A stretch of DNA of 64,000 bases from Nocardioides sp. YIM 152315 (GCF_029210375.1 NZ_JARGER010000042.1:186001-250000), one strand, 5' to 3'. Counted from the stretch's first letter, positions 8,072 through 17,420 are shown. Program-made: numbers and translations. The notes: a model not told the origin generated them from the sequence alone.

Positions 8072-9817
8072 ATGGCACGCAACGCAGCCGCGCACGCCGG
8101 GCGGACGCTGCTGATCTTCCTGCTCGGCGTCGCGGTGCTCTACGGCCTGGTCGCCCTCGGTGGCACCTGGAAGCCGGCCCTCGGGCTCGACCTCCAGGGC
8201 GGCACGCGGGTCACCATGACCGCGGAGGGCGACCCGTCGCAGGAGAACCTCGACACCGCCGCCCGGATCATCAACGACCGCGTCAACGGCACCGGCGTGA
8301 GCGAGGCCGAGGTCACCACCCAGGGCAACAACGTGATCATCGTCGAGATCCCCGGCGACACGTCCAACTCGCTGATCGACACGGTCAAGCGGCAGGCGCA
8401 GCTGCGGTTCCGCACCGTCGCGTGCACGAGCACCGCCCCGGGCCCGTGCGCCACCGCGACCGCGCCGGCCCCCACCAACCCGAACGCCAGCCCGAACGCC
8501 AGCCCCGACGCGGAGCCGGGATCCGGCGTGACGCTCCCCGCCGAGCCATCGCAGACGAAGAAGCCCGGCAAGAAGGGCACGGCGAAGAACCGCCCGGCGT
8601 TCGCGGCCGACGACACGGCGAGCGAGTCGCCCAGCCCCACCCAGTCGCCCACCCAGTCGCCCACCCAGTCGCCCACCCAGTCGCCCAGTGAGTCGCCGAG
8701 CGCGCCCGCCGACGCGAAGGGCGCGACGGCGCAGGAGGCGCTCGACTTCATCTCGAACCCGCCGCAGGAGGCCATCGACGCGTACGCCGCGTACACGTGC
8801 CCCACCGCGGAGCCGCCGAAGGACGACCCCACCACCTGGCTGGTCACCTGCGGCACCGAGGAGGACGCGGCGACCAAGTACCTCCTCTCGCCCGCCGCGA
8901 TCGAGGGCACGGACCTGGAGGAGGCCTCGGCCGGCATCCCGCAGGGCGGCGTCGCCTGGCAGGTGAACCTCTCGCTCGGCGGCGACGGCAAGGACGTCTT
9001 CGCCGACCTGTCCGACGCGATGGCGGGCACCGAGCAGCAGTTCGCGGTCGTCCTCGACGGGCTCGTGATCTCGGCGCCGAACTTCGAGGGCCGGATCCCC
9101 GACGGCAACGCCCAGATCTCCGGCAACTTCACCAAGACCAGTGCCGAGAGCCTCGCCACGAGCCTGAAGTACGGATCGCTGCCGATCTCCTTCGAGGAGG
9201 AGGGCATCTCCACCGAGCAGATCGGCCCGTCGCTGGCGGGCAACCAGCTCTCCGCCGGACTGACGGCCGGTGCGCTCGGCCTGCTGCTGGTGATGGGCTA
9301 CTGCCTCGTCTACTACCGCGGCCTGGGCCTCGTGGTGCTGATGTCCCTCGCCACTGCCGCGGCGATCACCTACGCCATGGTGCTGCTCCTGGGCAACACC
9401 GCCGGCTTCACCCTGACGCTCCCCGGCATCGCCGGCCTGATCATCGGGGTCGGGGTGACGGCGGACTCCTTCATCATCTTCTTCGAGCGGATCCGCGACG
9501 AGATGCGTGAGGGCAGGTCGATGCGGGTCGCGGTCGAGACCGGCTGGCGCCGGGCCCGCAAGACGCGCCTCGCCGCGAACGTCGTCTCGCTGCTCTCGGC
9601 GGCCGTGCTCTACCTCTTCGCCTCCGGCGTCGTGAAGGGCTTCGGCTTCGCGCTCGGCCTCTCGACGATGATCGACCTCGCGATCCTCTTCTGGTTCACC
9701 AAGCCGCTGGTGACCTACCTGGCACGCTTCACGTTCTTCAACGGCGGCGGCGAGCTCTCGGGCCTGAGCGCCAGCACGCTCGGCATCGACCGCGTCGCCA
9801 CGGGAGGTAAGGCCTGA
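8072..9817 (+). CDS. secD: Protein translocase subunit SecD with repeat-containing periplasmic insert
   Basis: RND-like membrane protein (581 residues) that uses proton motive force to help complete Sec secretion, paired with SecF. The first membrane segment and the conserved LGLDLQGGTRVTM motif are at residues about 12-50. The large extracytoplasmic P1 domain follows. Five further membrane segments lie in the C-terminal third, including GLIIGVGVTADSFIIFFERIRDE. Residues about 125-225 are an insert rich in Pro, Ser, Thr and Lys, including four perfect PTQS repeats at residues 189-204. Such disordered inserts occur in actinobacterial SecD, but this one is repetitive at DNA level. The stop overlaps the secF ATG by 1 nt. 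Confidence 0.95.
   Translation: MARNAAAHAGRTLLIFLLGVAVLYGLVALGGTWKPALGLDLQGGTRVTMTAEGDPSQENLDTAARIINDRVNGTGVSEAEVTTQGNNVIIVEIPGDTSNSLIDTVKRQAQLRFRTVACTSTAPGPCATATAPAPTNPNASPNASPDAEPGSGVTLPAEPSQTKKPGKKGTAKNRPAFAADDTASESPSPTQSPTQSPTQSPTQSPSESPSAPADAKGATAQEALDFISNPPQEAIDAYAAYTCPTAEPPKDDPTTWLVTCGTEEDAATKYLLSPAAIEGTDLEEASAGIPQGGVAWQVNLSLGGDGKDVFADLSDAMAGTEQQFAVVLDGLVISAPNFEGRIPDGNAQISGNFTKTSAESLATSLKYGSLPISFEEEGISTEQIGPSLAGNQLSAGLTAGALGLLLVMGYCLVYYRGLGLVVLMSLATAAAITYAMVLLLGNTAGFTLTLPGIAGLIIGVGVTADSFIIFFERIRDEMREGRSMRVAVETGWRRARKTRLAANVVSLLSAAVLYLFASGVVKGFGFALGLSTMIDLAILFWFTKPLVTYLARFTFFNGGGELSGLSASTLGIDRVATGGKA
8636..8683 (+). repeat. Four tandem 12-bp repeats inside secD (PTQS)
   Basis: CCCACCCAGTCG occurs four times in perfect tandem, in frame, encoding Pro-Thr-Gln-Ser. 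Flanking codons (SESPSP before, PSESPS after) are degenerate versions of the same unit. Copy number could vary by slippage without frameshift. Confidence 0.95.
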
Positions 9818-11073
9818 TGGGCAAGTTCTCGCGGCTCGGCAACGACCTCTACCAGGGCCGGGAGTCCTTCGACTTCATCGGCAAGCGCGCCCTCTGGTAC
9901 GCCATCTCCGGCACCCTCGTGGGCCTGGCGATCCTGGTGATCGTCATCAAGGGCCTCAACTTCGGCATCGAGTTCACCGGCGGCACGCAGTACCGCGTCG
10001 ACGACCTGCCGGCGAGCGTGGCCACGCAGGACACCGTCGACGAGCTTCGCGACGCCATCGGTGACTCCAGCGTGGGCGCCGAGGCGCAGCCCACGGTCAC
10101 GACCTCGGGCGACAGCGCGATCATCGTGCAGACCGAGGACCTCGACGTCGCCGGCGACCGGGAGATCCGGGGGATCATCGAGGACGTCACGGGCGCCGCC
10201 GAGGGCGACATCTCGAAGGACGAGATCGGCGCCAGCTGGGGGCGCGACGTCGCCAAGCGGGCGATCATCGGCGTCGGGATCTTCCTGGGGCTCGTGGTGC
10301 TCTTCATCTGGGGCTACTTCCGCGAGTGGAAGATGTCCGTGGCGGCGCTCATCGCCCTCTTCCACGACATCGCGCTGACCATCGGCATCTACGCGCTCTC
10401 CGGGTTCCCGGTCACGCCCGCGGCCGTCACCGGCCTGCTCGCGATCCTCGGCTTCTCGATGTACGACACGGTCGTCGTGTTCGACAAGATCCGCGAGAAC
10501 ACCCACGAGCTGCGCACCAGCCGGCAGAGCTACGCCGACGCGGCCAACCTCGCCGTCAACCAGACCCTGGTCCGCTCGGTCAACACCTCGATCGTGGCGC
10601 TCATCCCGATCGGCGCGATCCTCTACGTCAGCGCCGTGCAGCTGGGCGCGAGCTCGCTCAAGGACCTGGCCCTGGCGCAGTTCGTCGGCATGGCCGCCGG
10701 CGTCTTCTCGTCGGTCTTCATCGCGCCCCGCGCGCTGGTGCACATGAAGTCCACCGAGTCCGAGGTCAAGCTCGCGGAGCGGCGCGCCCGCGCCGCAGCC
10801 AAGCGTCACGCCGACCCCTACGCGTCCGTGCCGGTCTTCACCGAGGACATGCCGGTCCGCGAGGAGACCGGGCCGGTCGACGAGGCGGAGGGCGACCTGG
10901 AGGAGGGCGCCCCGGTGTCCCGTCCGGCGCCCAGCACCCAGGAGCCGCGTCGCCCCGAAGCCGCGGGCCGTGGCCGGGTCGCGCCGCCGGCGCGGGGCCC
11001 GGTCGAGCAGAGCAGGGCCTCGGGCCGTCAGCAGCCGACCCGTCAGACGAGGTCCAAGCGGGGGCGGAAGTGA
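9817..11073 (+). CDS. secF: Protein translocase subunit SecF
   Basis: Partner of SecD (418 residues) with six membrane segments. The SecF motifs are present: GIEFTGGTQYRV after the first membrane segment, and GFSMYDTVVVFDKIREN in the later part. The C-terminal tail after residue about 320 is a long cytoplasmic extension rich in Arg, Pro, Glu and Gly, ending RSKRGRK. It is longer than in enterobacterial SecF. The start ATG overlaps the secD TGA (TGATG). The stop is 11 nt before apt. Confidence 0.96.
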   Translation: MGKFSRLGNDLYQGRESFDFIGKRALWYAISGTLVGLAILVIVIKGLNFGIEFTGGTQYRVDDLPASVATQDTVDELRDAIGDSSVGAEAQPTVTTSGDSAIIVQTEDLDVAGDREIRGIIEDVTGAAEGDISKDEIGASWGRDVAKRAIIGVGIFLGLVVLFIWGYFREWKMSVAALIALFHDIALTIGIYALSGFPVTPAAVTGLLAILGFSMYDTVVVFDKIRENTHELRTSRQSYADAANLAVNQTLVRSVNTSIVALIPIGAILYVSAVQLGASSLKDLALAQFVGMAAGVFSSVFIAPRALVHMKSTESEVKLAERRARAAAKRHADPYASVPVFTEDMPVREETGPVDEAEGDLEEGAPVSRPAPSTQEPRRPEAAGRGRVAPPARGPVEQSRASGRQQPTRQTRSKRGRK

Positions 11074-11082
11074 CCCCCGGCC

Positions 11083-11634
11083 ATGGCTGAGCCCGGCTCC
11101 GACCTGGAGTCGGCGCTGGCGCTGATCGCGGACGTCCCCGACTTCCCCGAGCCCGGGATCCTCTTCAAGGACATCACCCCGCTCCTGGCCGACCACGCGG
11201 CGCTGCGGGCCGTGGTCGGAGCGCTGGCCGCCGTCGGTCGTGACGACGACGGGCGACCGGTGGTCGACAAGGTGCTCGGCATGGAGTCGCGCGGGTTCAT
11301 CCTCGGGGCGCCGGTGGCCCTCGAGCTCGGCGTGGGCTTCGTGCCGGTGCGCAAGGCCGGCAAGCTCCCGCGCGCGACGTACGCCGTCTCCTACGCGCTG
11401 GAGTACGGCGAGGCCACGCTCGAGGTGCATCGGGACGCGGTGCGGCCCGGCGACCGGGTGCTGGTCGTCGACGACGTGCTCGCCACCGGCGGCACCGCCC
11501 GGGCGACGATGGACCTGGTCGAGAAGTGCGGCGCCGAGGTGCATGCCGTCGCCGTGCTCATGGAGCTGGGATTCCTGCCCGGTCGACGGGCCGTCGGCGA
11601 CGACGTCGCGCTGACCACGCTGCTGACCGTCTGA
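11083..11634 (+). CDS. apt: Adenine phosphoribosyltransferase
   Basis: Purine salvage enzyme (183 residues) that makes AMP from adenine and phosphoribosyl pyrophosphate. The PRPP-binding signature is VLVVDDVLATGGT. The adenine-site region GMESRGFILG and the KAGKLPRATY loop are typical of Apt. It sits between secF and relA, the common actinobacterial position. The close spacing suggests cotranscription with secDF. The first ATG (11083) has modest Shine-Dalgarno support. Confidence 0.95.
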   Translation: MAEPGSDLESALALIADVPDFPEPGILFKDITPLLADHAALRAVVGALAAVGRDDDGRPVVDKVLGMESRGFILGAPVALELGVGFVPVRKAGKLPRATYAVSYALEYGEATLEVHRDAVRPGDRVLVVDDVLATGGTARATMDLVEKCGAEVHAVAVLMELGFLPGRRAVGDDVALTTLLTV

Positions 11635-11638
11635 CGCC

Positions 11639-11644
11639 TAGACT
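11639..11644 (+). promoter_or_regulatory. Putative leaderless promoter of relA (TAGACT)
   Basis: TAGACT begins just after the apt stop and ends 7 nt before the relA GTG at 11652, so transcription could begin at the start codon. No Shine-Dalgarno sequence precedes that GTG. Confidence 0.55.
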
Positions 11645-11651
11645 GAAGCGC

Positions 11652-13961
11652 GTGACCGAGGAACGCACCGCACCGCCGGCCCCGGCCGGCCCGCGCCGTG
11701 CGTCCGAGCCGGGGCCGTCCACGCGCAGCATGCGGGCGCGGCTCGCCCGGATGGGCACCCGCGGCCAGAGTGCCAACCCGGTGCTCGAGCCGCTCTTCCG
11801 CGCGGTCCGCGCCAACCACCCGAAGGCCGACCTAGCGCTGCTGGAGCGCGCCTACCTGACCGCCGAGAAGCTGCACGGGACCCAGACCCGCAAGTCCGGC
11901 GATCCCTACATCACCCACCCGCTCGCGGTGACCACCATCCTCGCCGACATCGGCATGACCGAGCCGACGCTCGCCGCCGCACTGCTCCACGACACCGTCG
12001 AGGACACGCCGTACACGCTGGACCAGGTGCGCCACGACTTCGGTGAGGAGGTGGCTCAGCTCGTCGACGGCGTGACCAAGCTCGACAAGGTCAAGTACGG
12101 CGACTCCGCGCAGGCCGAGACGATCCGCAAGATGATCGTCGCGATGTCGCGCGACATCCGGGTGCTCGTCATCAAGCTCGCCGACCGGCTGCACAACATG
12201 CGCACGCTGCGCTACGTGCGGCAGGAGACCCAGGAGCGGGTCGCGCGCGAGACCCTCGACATCTACGCCCCGCTGGCCCACCGGCTGGGCATGAACACCA
12301 TCAAGTGGGAGCTCGAGGACCTCGCGTTCGCGACGCTGCACCCCAAGATCTACGACGAGATCGTCCGGCTCGTCGCCGAGCGGGCGCCCTCGCGCGACCA
12401 GTTCCTCGCCGAGGTGATCGCCCAGGTCGAGAACGACCTGCGCGAGGCGAAGGTGAAGGCGACAGTCACCGGCCGCCCGAAGCACTACTACTCGATCTAC
12501 CAGAAGATGATCGTCGGGGGCCGGGACTTCTCCGACATCTACGACCTGGTCGGCATCCGCGTGCTCGTCGAGAACGACCGTGACTGCTACACCGTGCTCG
12601 GCGTCCTGCACTCGCGGTGGAACCCGGTGCTCGGCCGGTTCAAGGACTACGTCGCGATGCCGAAGTTCAACATGTACCAGTCGCTGCACACGACGGTGAT
12701 CGGTCCGCAGGGCAAGCCGGTCGAGCTGCAGATCCGGACGTACTCCATGCACCGCCGCGCCGAGTACGGCGTCGCCGCGCACTGGAAGTACAAGGAGGAC
12801 AGCCGCGCCGGGCTCGACACCGACCGCTCCGCCGACGGCGACGACATGACCTGGGTGCGCCAGCTGCTGGACTGGCAGAACGAGGTCGAGGACCCGGGCG
12901 AGTTCCTCGAGTCCCTGCGCTTCGAGATCAACCGCGCCGAGGTCTACGTGTTCACCCCGCGTGGCGACGTGATCGCGCTGCCGACGGGCGCGACCCCGGT
13001 CGACTTCGCCTACGCCGTCCACACCGAGGTCGGCCACCACACGATCGGCGCCCGGGTCAACGGCCGCCTGGTGCCGCTCGAGTCCGCGCTCGAGAACGGC
13101 GACGTCGTCGAGGTCTTCACCTCCAAGTCGCCGACGGCCGGACCGTCCCGCGACTGGCTCGGCTTCGTGAAGTCGCCACGGGCCCGCTCGAAGATCCGGC
13201 AGTGGTTCACCAAGGAGCGGCGCGAGGAGGCGATCGACCGCGGCAAGGAGCAGATCGCCAAGCTGATGCGCAAGGAGGGACTGCCGCTCAAGCGGCTGAT
13301 GTCCCACGAGGCGCTGACGCTGGCGGCGGTCCACTTCAAGCTCGCCGACGTGTCCGCGCTGTACGCCGCCGTCGGCGAGGGCAACCTGTCCGCGCAGGCC
13401 GTCGTACGCCGCGTGATCGACCTGCACGGCGGCGACGACGGGGCCGCGGAGGACCTCGCCGAGGGCGTCACCATCACGGGCCGCCGGTCGCGGTCGAAGG
13501 TCCAGCCGGGCGGCGACTCCGGTGTCATCGTCAAGGGTGCGCCCGACGTGTGGGTCAAGCTCGCCAAGTGCTGCACGCCGGTGCCGCCCGACCCGATCCT
13601 CGGGTTCGTCACCAAGGGCGGGGGAGTGTCGGTGCACCGCCGGTCGTGCACCAACGCCTCCAGCCTGAACTCGCAGCCGGAGCGACTCGTCGACGTCGAG
13701 TGGGCGCCGACGGGCCAGTCCAGCTTCCTCGTCAACATCCAGGTCGAGGCCCTCGACCGGGCCCGCCTGCTCTCCGACATCACGATGGCGCTCAGCGACG
13801 CCCACGTCGACATCCTCAGCGCCAACCTGTCGACCTCACGCGACCGGGTCGCCAAGAGCCGCTTCACCTTCGAGATGGCCGAGGCCAAGCACCTCGACAC
13901 GGTGCTCAAGGCGGTGCGCTCGGTGCCGGGCGTCTTCGACGCCTACCGCGTCACGCAGTAA
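11652..13961 (+). CDS. relA: Bifunctional (p)ppGpp synthetase/hydrolase, Rel
   Basis: Stringent-response enzyme of 769 residues. The HD hydrolase domain is intact (His113-Asp114 in LLHDTVEDTP), so it should both make and degrade (p)ppGpp. The synthetase domain has RPKHYYSIYQKM and EYGVAAHWKYK. A TGS domain follows (VYVFTPRGDVIALP), then the zinc-finger-like region with Cys640-Cys641 (AKCCTPVPPD), and a C-terminal ACT domain. An unstructured N-terminal extension of about 45 residues precedes the HD domain. The GTG start at 11652 is favoured by the TAGACT box 7 nt upstream. The gene ends 1 nt before a palindromic repeat. Confidence 0.96.
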   Translation: MTEERTAPPAPAGPRRASEPGPSTRSMRARLARMGTRGQSANPVLEPLFRAVRANHPKADLALLERAYLTAEKLHGTQTRKSGDPYITHPLAVTTILADIGMTEPTLAAALLHDTVEDTPYTLDQVRHDFGEEVAQLVDGVTKLDKVKYGDSAQAETIRKMIVAMSRDIRVLVIKLADRLHNMRTLRYVRQETQERVARETLDIYAPLAHRLGMNTIKWELEDLAFATLHPKIYDEIVRLVAERAPSRDQFLAEVIAQVENDLREAKVKATVTGRPKHYYSIYQKMIVGGRDFSDIYDLVGIRVLVENDRDCYTVLGVLHSRWNPVLGRFKDYVAMPKFNMYQSLHTTVIGPQGKPVELQIRTYSMHRRAEYGVAAHWKYKEDSRAGLDTDRSADGDDMTWVRQLLDWQNEVEDPGEFLESLRFEINRAEVYVFTPRGDVIALPTGATPVDFAYAVHTEVGHHTIGARVNGRLVPLESALENGDVVEVFTSKSPTAGPSRDWLGFVKSPRARSKIRQWFTKERREEAIDRGKEQIAKLMRKEGLPLKRLMSHEALTLAAVHFKLADVSALYAAVGEGNLSAQAVVRRVIDLHGGDDGAAEDLAEGVTITGRRSRSKVQPGGDSGVIVKGAPDVWVKLAKCCTPVPPDPILGFVTKGGGVSVHRRSCTNASSLNSQPERLVDVEWAPTGQSSFLVNIQVEALDRARLLSDITMALSDAHVDILSANLSTSRDRVAKSRFTFEMAEAKHLDTVLKAVRSVPGVFDAYRVTQ

Positions 13962-13962
13962 C

Positions 13963-14061
13963 GGGTTGAGTCGGGACTTGTGACGGTTGAGTCGGGACTT
14001 CCGGTCGCAAGGCGACGGAAAGAACTCCCGACTCAACCGTCGAGAAGTCCCGACTCAACCC
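13963..14061. repeat. Nested palindromic repeat between relA and the DUF349 gene
   Basis: Two direct copies of GGTTGAGTCGGGACTT (13964-13979 and 13985-14000) are followed by two inverted copies (14023-14038 and 14045-14060). The outer pair, 13963-13979 with 14045-14061, is perfectly complementary over 17 bp. The inner pair has one mismatch, and a small hairpin (14001-14018) forms the centre. The genes on either side converge, so it can act as a bidirectional terminator. The same core recurs at 37365-37482. Confidence 0.93.
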
Positions 14062-14062
14062 C

Positions 14063-15304
14063 TCAGCCGGAGTAGTCAGCCGAGGCGCGCCTGGCCATCT
14101 CGAGGAAGGAGCGGCGGGAGGCGAGGTTCTCCTCGAGCTCCTTGATCCGCTTCTCGTCGCCGCCGGCCCGGGCGTTGTCGAGGTCGGCCTCGAGCTGGGC
14201 GATGGCGGACTCGAGCTTGGTGACCATGTCGTCGGCGCGTGCGGACTTCTCCGGGTCGGAGCGCCGCCACTGCTCGTCCTCGACGCCGCGGATCTCCTGC
14301 TCGACGCGGCGGAAGCGCGCCTCGAGATCCTTCATCCGGTCGCGGGGCACCTTCCCGGCGGCGTCCCAGCGGTCGGCGAGGTCGCGGAAGGCGCGCTTGA
14401 CGGCGTCGAGGTCGCCCTCGGACTGCAGCGCGGGGAGCAGCGCCTCGGCCTCGACCAGCAGCGCGTCCTTGACCTCCGCGTTGGCCGCGAACTGCTTGTC
14501 CTGCTCCGCCGCCGCGGCGTCGCGGGCGCCGAAGAAGGTGTCCTGGGCGCCGCGGAAGCGCTTCCACAGCGCCTCGTCGACGTCGCGCGGCGCGGGACCG
14601 GCGGCCTTCCACTGCCGCATCAGGTCGCGGTAGCGAGCGGCGGTCGCCCCGAAGTCGGTCGACGTCGCCATCGACTCCGCCTCGTCCGCGAGCCGCTCCT
14701 TGACGGCGCGGGCCGCGTCCCGCTTCTCGTGCTGCTCGGCGAAGTGTCCCTTGCGCCGCCGCGTGTACGCCGTGCGCGCTGTCGAGAAGCGCCGCCACAG
14801 CGCGTCGTCGGAGGAGCGGTCGATGCGGGGGAGCGCCTTCCACTCGTCGAGCAGCTCGCGCATCCGGTTGGCACCGTGCCGCCAGTCGGAGCCCTCGGCG
14901 AGGGCCTCGGCCTCGGCGACGATCCGCTCCTTGCCCGCGCGGGCCTCGGCGGAGCGCCGGGCGCGCTCGGCCTTGCGTGCCTCACGCTGCCGCTCGAGCA
15001 GGGGCGCCAGCGCGTCCAGCCGGGCGGTCAGCGCCGCCAGGTCACCCACCGCGTTGGCCGTCGCGACCTGGTCGTGGACGGTGCGCACCGACGTGGCGGC
15101 CTCCTCGGGCGACATCACCCCGCTGGCCACCCGCTTCTCCAGGAGCTCGACCTCGAACGCCAGTGCGTCGTACCGCTCGGTGAAGAACCCGAGCGCCTCC
15201 TCGGGCGAGCCCTCGGGGTACTGCCCCACGGAGCGCTCGCCGTCGGCGGTCTTCACGTACACGGTCCCGTCGTCGTCGACTCGACCCCACTGGTGACTGA
15301 TCAC
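14063..15304 (-). CDS. DUF349 domain-containing protein
   Basis: Cytoplasmic, highly charged, largely helical protein of 413 residues. It contains several DUF349 repeats of about 70 residues, recognisable as W(K/R)..G..PR.....LW.RF (for example WKAAGPAPRDVDEALWKRF). The last 50 residues look like a coiled coil. The function of the family is unknown. It is the only minus-strand gene in the window. The start codon GTG is preceded at 6 nt by TAGCAT, and no Shine-Dalgarno sequence is evident. The divergent metallo-hydrolase promoter lies within 90 nt. Confidence 0.9.
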   Translation of the reverse strand: MISHQWGRVDDDGTVYVKTADGERSVGQYPEGSPEEALGFFTERYDALAFEVELLEKRVASGVMSPEEAATSVRTVHDQVATANAVGDLAALTARLDALAPLLERQREARKAERARRSAEARAGKERIVAEAEALAEGSDWRHGANRMRELLDEWKALPRIDRSSDDALWRRFSTARTAYTRRRKGHFAEQHEKRDAARAVKERLADEAESMATSTDFGATAARYRDLMRQWKAAGPAPRDVDEALWKRFRGAQDTFFGARDAAAAEQDKQFAANAEVKDALLVEAEALLPALQSEGDLDAVKRAFRDLADRWDAAGKVPRDRMKDLEARFRRVEQEIRGVEDEQWRRSDPEKSARADDMVTKLESAIAQLEADLDNARAGGDEKRIKELEENLASRRSFLEMARRASADYSG

Positions 15305-15310
15305 GGCTCC

Positions 15311-15316
15311 ATGCTA
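15311..15316 (-). promoter_or_regulatory. Putative leaderless promoter of the DUF349 gene (TAGCAT)
   Basis: On the minus strand TAGCAT is followed by exactly 6 nt and then the GTG start codon, the pattern expected for a leaderless transcript. Confidence 0.55.
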
Positions 15317-15382
15317 GTCAAGCCCGGCCGCTGCCCTGACCGGTCGCCCACCACCGGTGCGGCGTGGCGCGGGACGGCTCGA

Positions 15383-15388
15383 TAGTCT
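15383..15388 (+). promoter_or_regulatory. Putative leaderless promoter of the metallo-hydrolase-hisS-aspS operon (TAGTCT)
   Basis: TAGTCT ends 6 nt before the GTG at 15395. It would drive the metallo-hydrolase, hisS and aspS as one leaderless transcript. Confidence 0.55.
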
Positions 15389-15394
15389 GCCGGG

Positions 15395-16066
15395 GTGTTG
15401 ATCGCCGGCTTCCCCGCAGGTCCCTGGGGCACCAACTGCTACGTCGCCGCGACCGGACCCGGCGCCGAGTGCGTGGTGATCGACCCGGGCAAGGACGCCG
15501 CGGCCGGCGTCGCCGAGGTCGTCCGCGAGCACCGGCTCAAGCCGGTCGCCGTGCTGGTGACCCACGGCCACGTCGACCACATGTGGTGCGTCGCCCCGGT
15601 CGCCGGCGCGTACGACGCGACCGCGTGGATCCACCCCTCCGACCGGCACCTGCTCACCGACCCGCTGGCCGGGCTGTCCCCGGAGTCCGCCGAGTTGCTG
15701 CTGGGTGGGCCGAGCCGGTGGGCCGAGCCCGACGACGTCCAGGAGCTCGAGGACGCCCAGGCGCTGGAGCTTGCCGGTCTGCGCTTCGTCGTCGACCACA
15801 CCCCCGGGCACACCGGCGGATCGGTGACCTTCCGGACGCCGTACGCGCAGGAGGACGTCTCCGAGGTCATGTTCTCGGGCGACCTGCTCTTCGCCGGGTC
15901 GATCGGCCGCACCGACCTGCCGGGCGGCGACCACCCGACGATGCTGCAGAGTCTCAAGAGCAAGGTGCTTCCCCTCGCCGACGACGTCGTCGTGCTCCCG
16001 GGCCACGGCGAGCAGACGTCGATCGGCCGGGAGCGCGTGACCAACCCGTTCCTCCAGGACCTCTGA
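15395..16066 (+). CDS. Metallo-beta-lactamase fold hydrolase (glyoxalase II-like)
   Basis: Cytoplasmic metal-dependent hydrolase of 223 residues. The metal-binding motif THGHVDH gives His57, His59, Asp61 and His62. Further ligands are in HTPGHTGGS, FSGDLLF and LPGHGEQTSIG. The fold and length match the small glyoxalase II-like group, whose substrate is usually unknown. Hydroxyacylglutathione hydrolase activity is unlikely in an organism expected to use mycothiol. It ends 1 nt before hisS. Conservation of this pairing in actinobacteria suggests a housekeeping role. Confidence 0.88.
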   Translation: MLIAGFPAGPWGTNCYVAATGPGAECVVIDPGKDAAAGVAEVVREHRLKPVAVLVTHGHVDHMWCVAPVAGAYDATAWIHPSDRHLLTDPLAGLSPESAELLLGGPSRWAEPDDVQELEDAQALELAGLRFVVDHTPGHTGGSVTFRTPYAQEDVSEVMFSGDLLFAGSIGRTDLPGGDHPTMLQSLKSKVLPLADDVVVLPGHGEQTSIGRERVTNPFLQDL

Positions 16067-16067
16067 G

Positions 16068-17420
16068 ATGCCCAGGCCCACCCCGCTGAGCGGGTTCCCC
16101 GAGCTGCTTCCTGCCGCCCGCGTGGTCGAGCGCGAGGTGATCGCCTCGCTGTCGCAGACCTTCGAGCTGCACGGCTTCGCCAACATCGAGACCCGGGTCG
16201 TGGAGCCGCTGGACCGGCTCGCCAAGGGCGGCGAGATCGACAAGGAGATCTACGTCCTGCGCCGCCTCCAGGCCGGTGACGACGAGGGCGACGCCGCCGA
16301 CGACCGGGTGCTCGGGCTGCACTTCGACCTCACCGTGCCGTTCGCCCGCTACGTGCTCGAGCACGCCGGCCACCTGGAGTTCCCGTTCCGGCGCTTCCAG
16401 GTCCAGCCCGCGTGGCGGGGGGAGCGCCCGCAGGAGGGACGCTTCCGGCAGTTCACCCAGGCCGACGTCGACATCGTCGGCAGGGACGTGCTGCCGTTCC
16501 ACCACGACGTCGAGGTGATGCGCGTGATGGTCGACGCCCTCGACGCGCTGCCCATCCCGCCGGTGAGCTTCCAGTTCAACAACCGCAAGCTGATCCAGGG
16601 CTTCTACCGCGGTCTCGGCGTCCCCGACGTCACCGCGGCGATCCGCACGATCGACAAGCTCGACAAGCTGCCCGCCGAGCGGGTCGCCGAGCTGCTGGTC
16701 GACGACGCCGGCGCGACGCCGGTGCAGGCGCAGCGCTGCCTCGAGCTCGCGACGATCCGGGTCCCCGACACCTCGTTCGTCGAGCAGGTGCGCGCGCTCG
16801 GCGTCGAGGACGAGCTCCTCGAGGAGGGCCTCGCCGAGCTCGCCGCGGTCGTCGAGGGCTGCGCGGCCGGCGGGCACCGCCACGTGACGGTCGAGGCCAA
16901 CCTGCGCATCGCGCGAGGCCTGGACTACTACACCGGCACCGTGGTCGAGATCTTCATGGAGGGCTACGAGCGCCTGAAGTCCGTCGGCGGAGGAGGGCGG
17001 TACGACGCCCTCGCGTCCGACGGGCGCACGACCTACCCCGGCGTCGGCGTCTCGTTCGGCGTCTCCCGCACCCTGATCCCGCTGCTCGCCGACGGCGTGC
17101 TCGCCGGGAGCCGGCCGGTGCCGAGCGCCGTGCTGGTCGCCGTCGTCGACGAGGAGTCCCGCGGCGCCAGCCTCGCGGTCGCCGACGCCCTGCGCGCGCG
17201 GGGCATCCCCTGCGAGGTCGCGGCGAGCGCGCAGAAGTTCGGCAAGCAGATCCGGTACGCCGAGCGCCGGGGCATCCCCTTCGTGTGGTTCCCGGGCGCG
17301 GACGGCGACGAGGTCAAGGACATCCGGACGGGGGAGCAGGCCGCGGCGGATCCCGCCGCCTGGACGCCGCCCGCAGAGGACCTGCGACCGCAGGTCACGA
17401 TCAAGGAGACAGAGCAGTGA
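16068..17420 (+). CDS. hisS: Histidine--tRNA ligase
   Basis: Class II aminoacyl-tRNA synthetase (450 residues). Motif 2 is visible as WRGERPQEGRFRQFTQADVD. The histidine-binding loops are GLDYYTG and GGGGRYDAL, and motif 3 is in GVSFGVSR. The C-terminal anticodon-binding domain runs from about residue 345. FDLTVPFARY and GLDYYTG resemble the variant common in actinobacteria rather than the Escherichia coli form. The ATG starts 1 nt after the preceding stop, and the end overlaps aspS (GTGA). Confidence 0.96.
   Translation: MPRPTPLSGFPELLPAARVVEREVIASLSQTFELHGFANIETRVVEPLDRLAKGGEIDKEIYVLRRLQAGDDEGDAADDRVLGLHFDLTVPFARYVLEHAGHLEFPFRRFQVQPAWRGERPQEGRFRQFTQADVDIVGRDVLPFHHDVEVMRVMVDALDALPIPPVSFQFNNRKLIQGFYRGLGVPDVTAAIRTIDKLDKLPAERVAELLVDDAGATPVQAQRCLELATIRVPDTSFVEQVRALGVEDELLEEGLAELAAVVEGCAAGGHRHVTVEANLRIARGLDYYTGTVVEIFMEGYERLKSVGGGGRYDALASDGRTTYPGVGVSFGVSRTLIPLLADGVLAGSRPVPSAVLVAVVDEESRGASLAVADALRARGIPCEVAASAQKFGKQIRYAERRGIPFVWFPGADGDEVKDIRTGEQAAADPAAWTPPAEDLRPQVTIKETEQ

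Noticed and set aside
8636..8683. Tandem 12-bp units considered as a CRISPR-like array
   Set aside because: Units are contiguous with no spacers and are codon-periodic inside secD.
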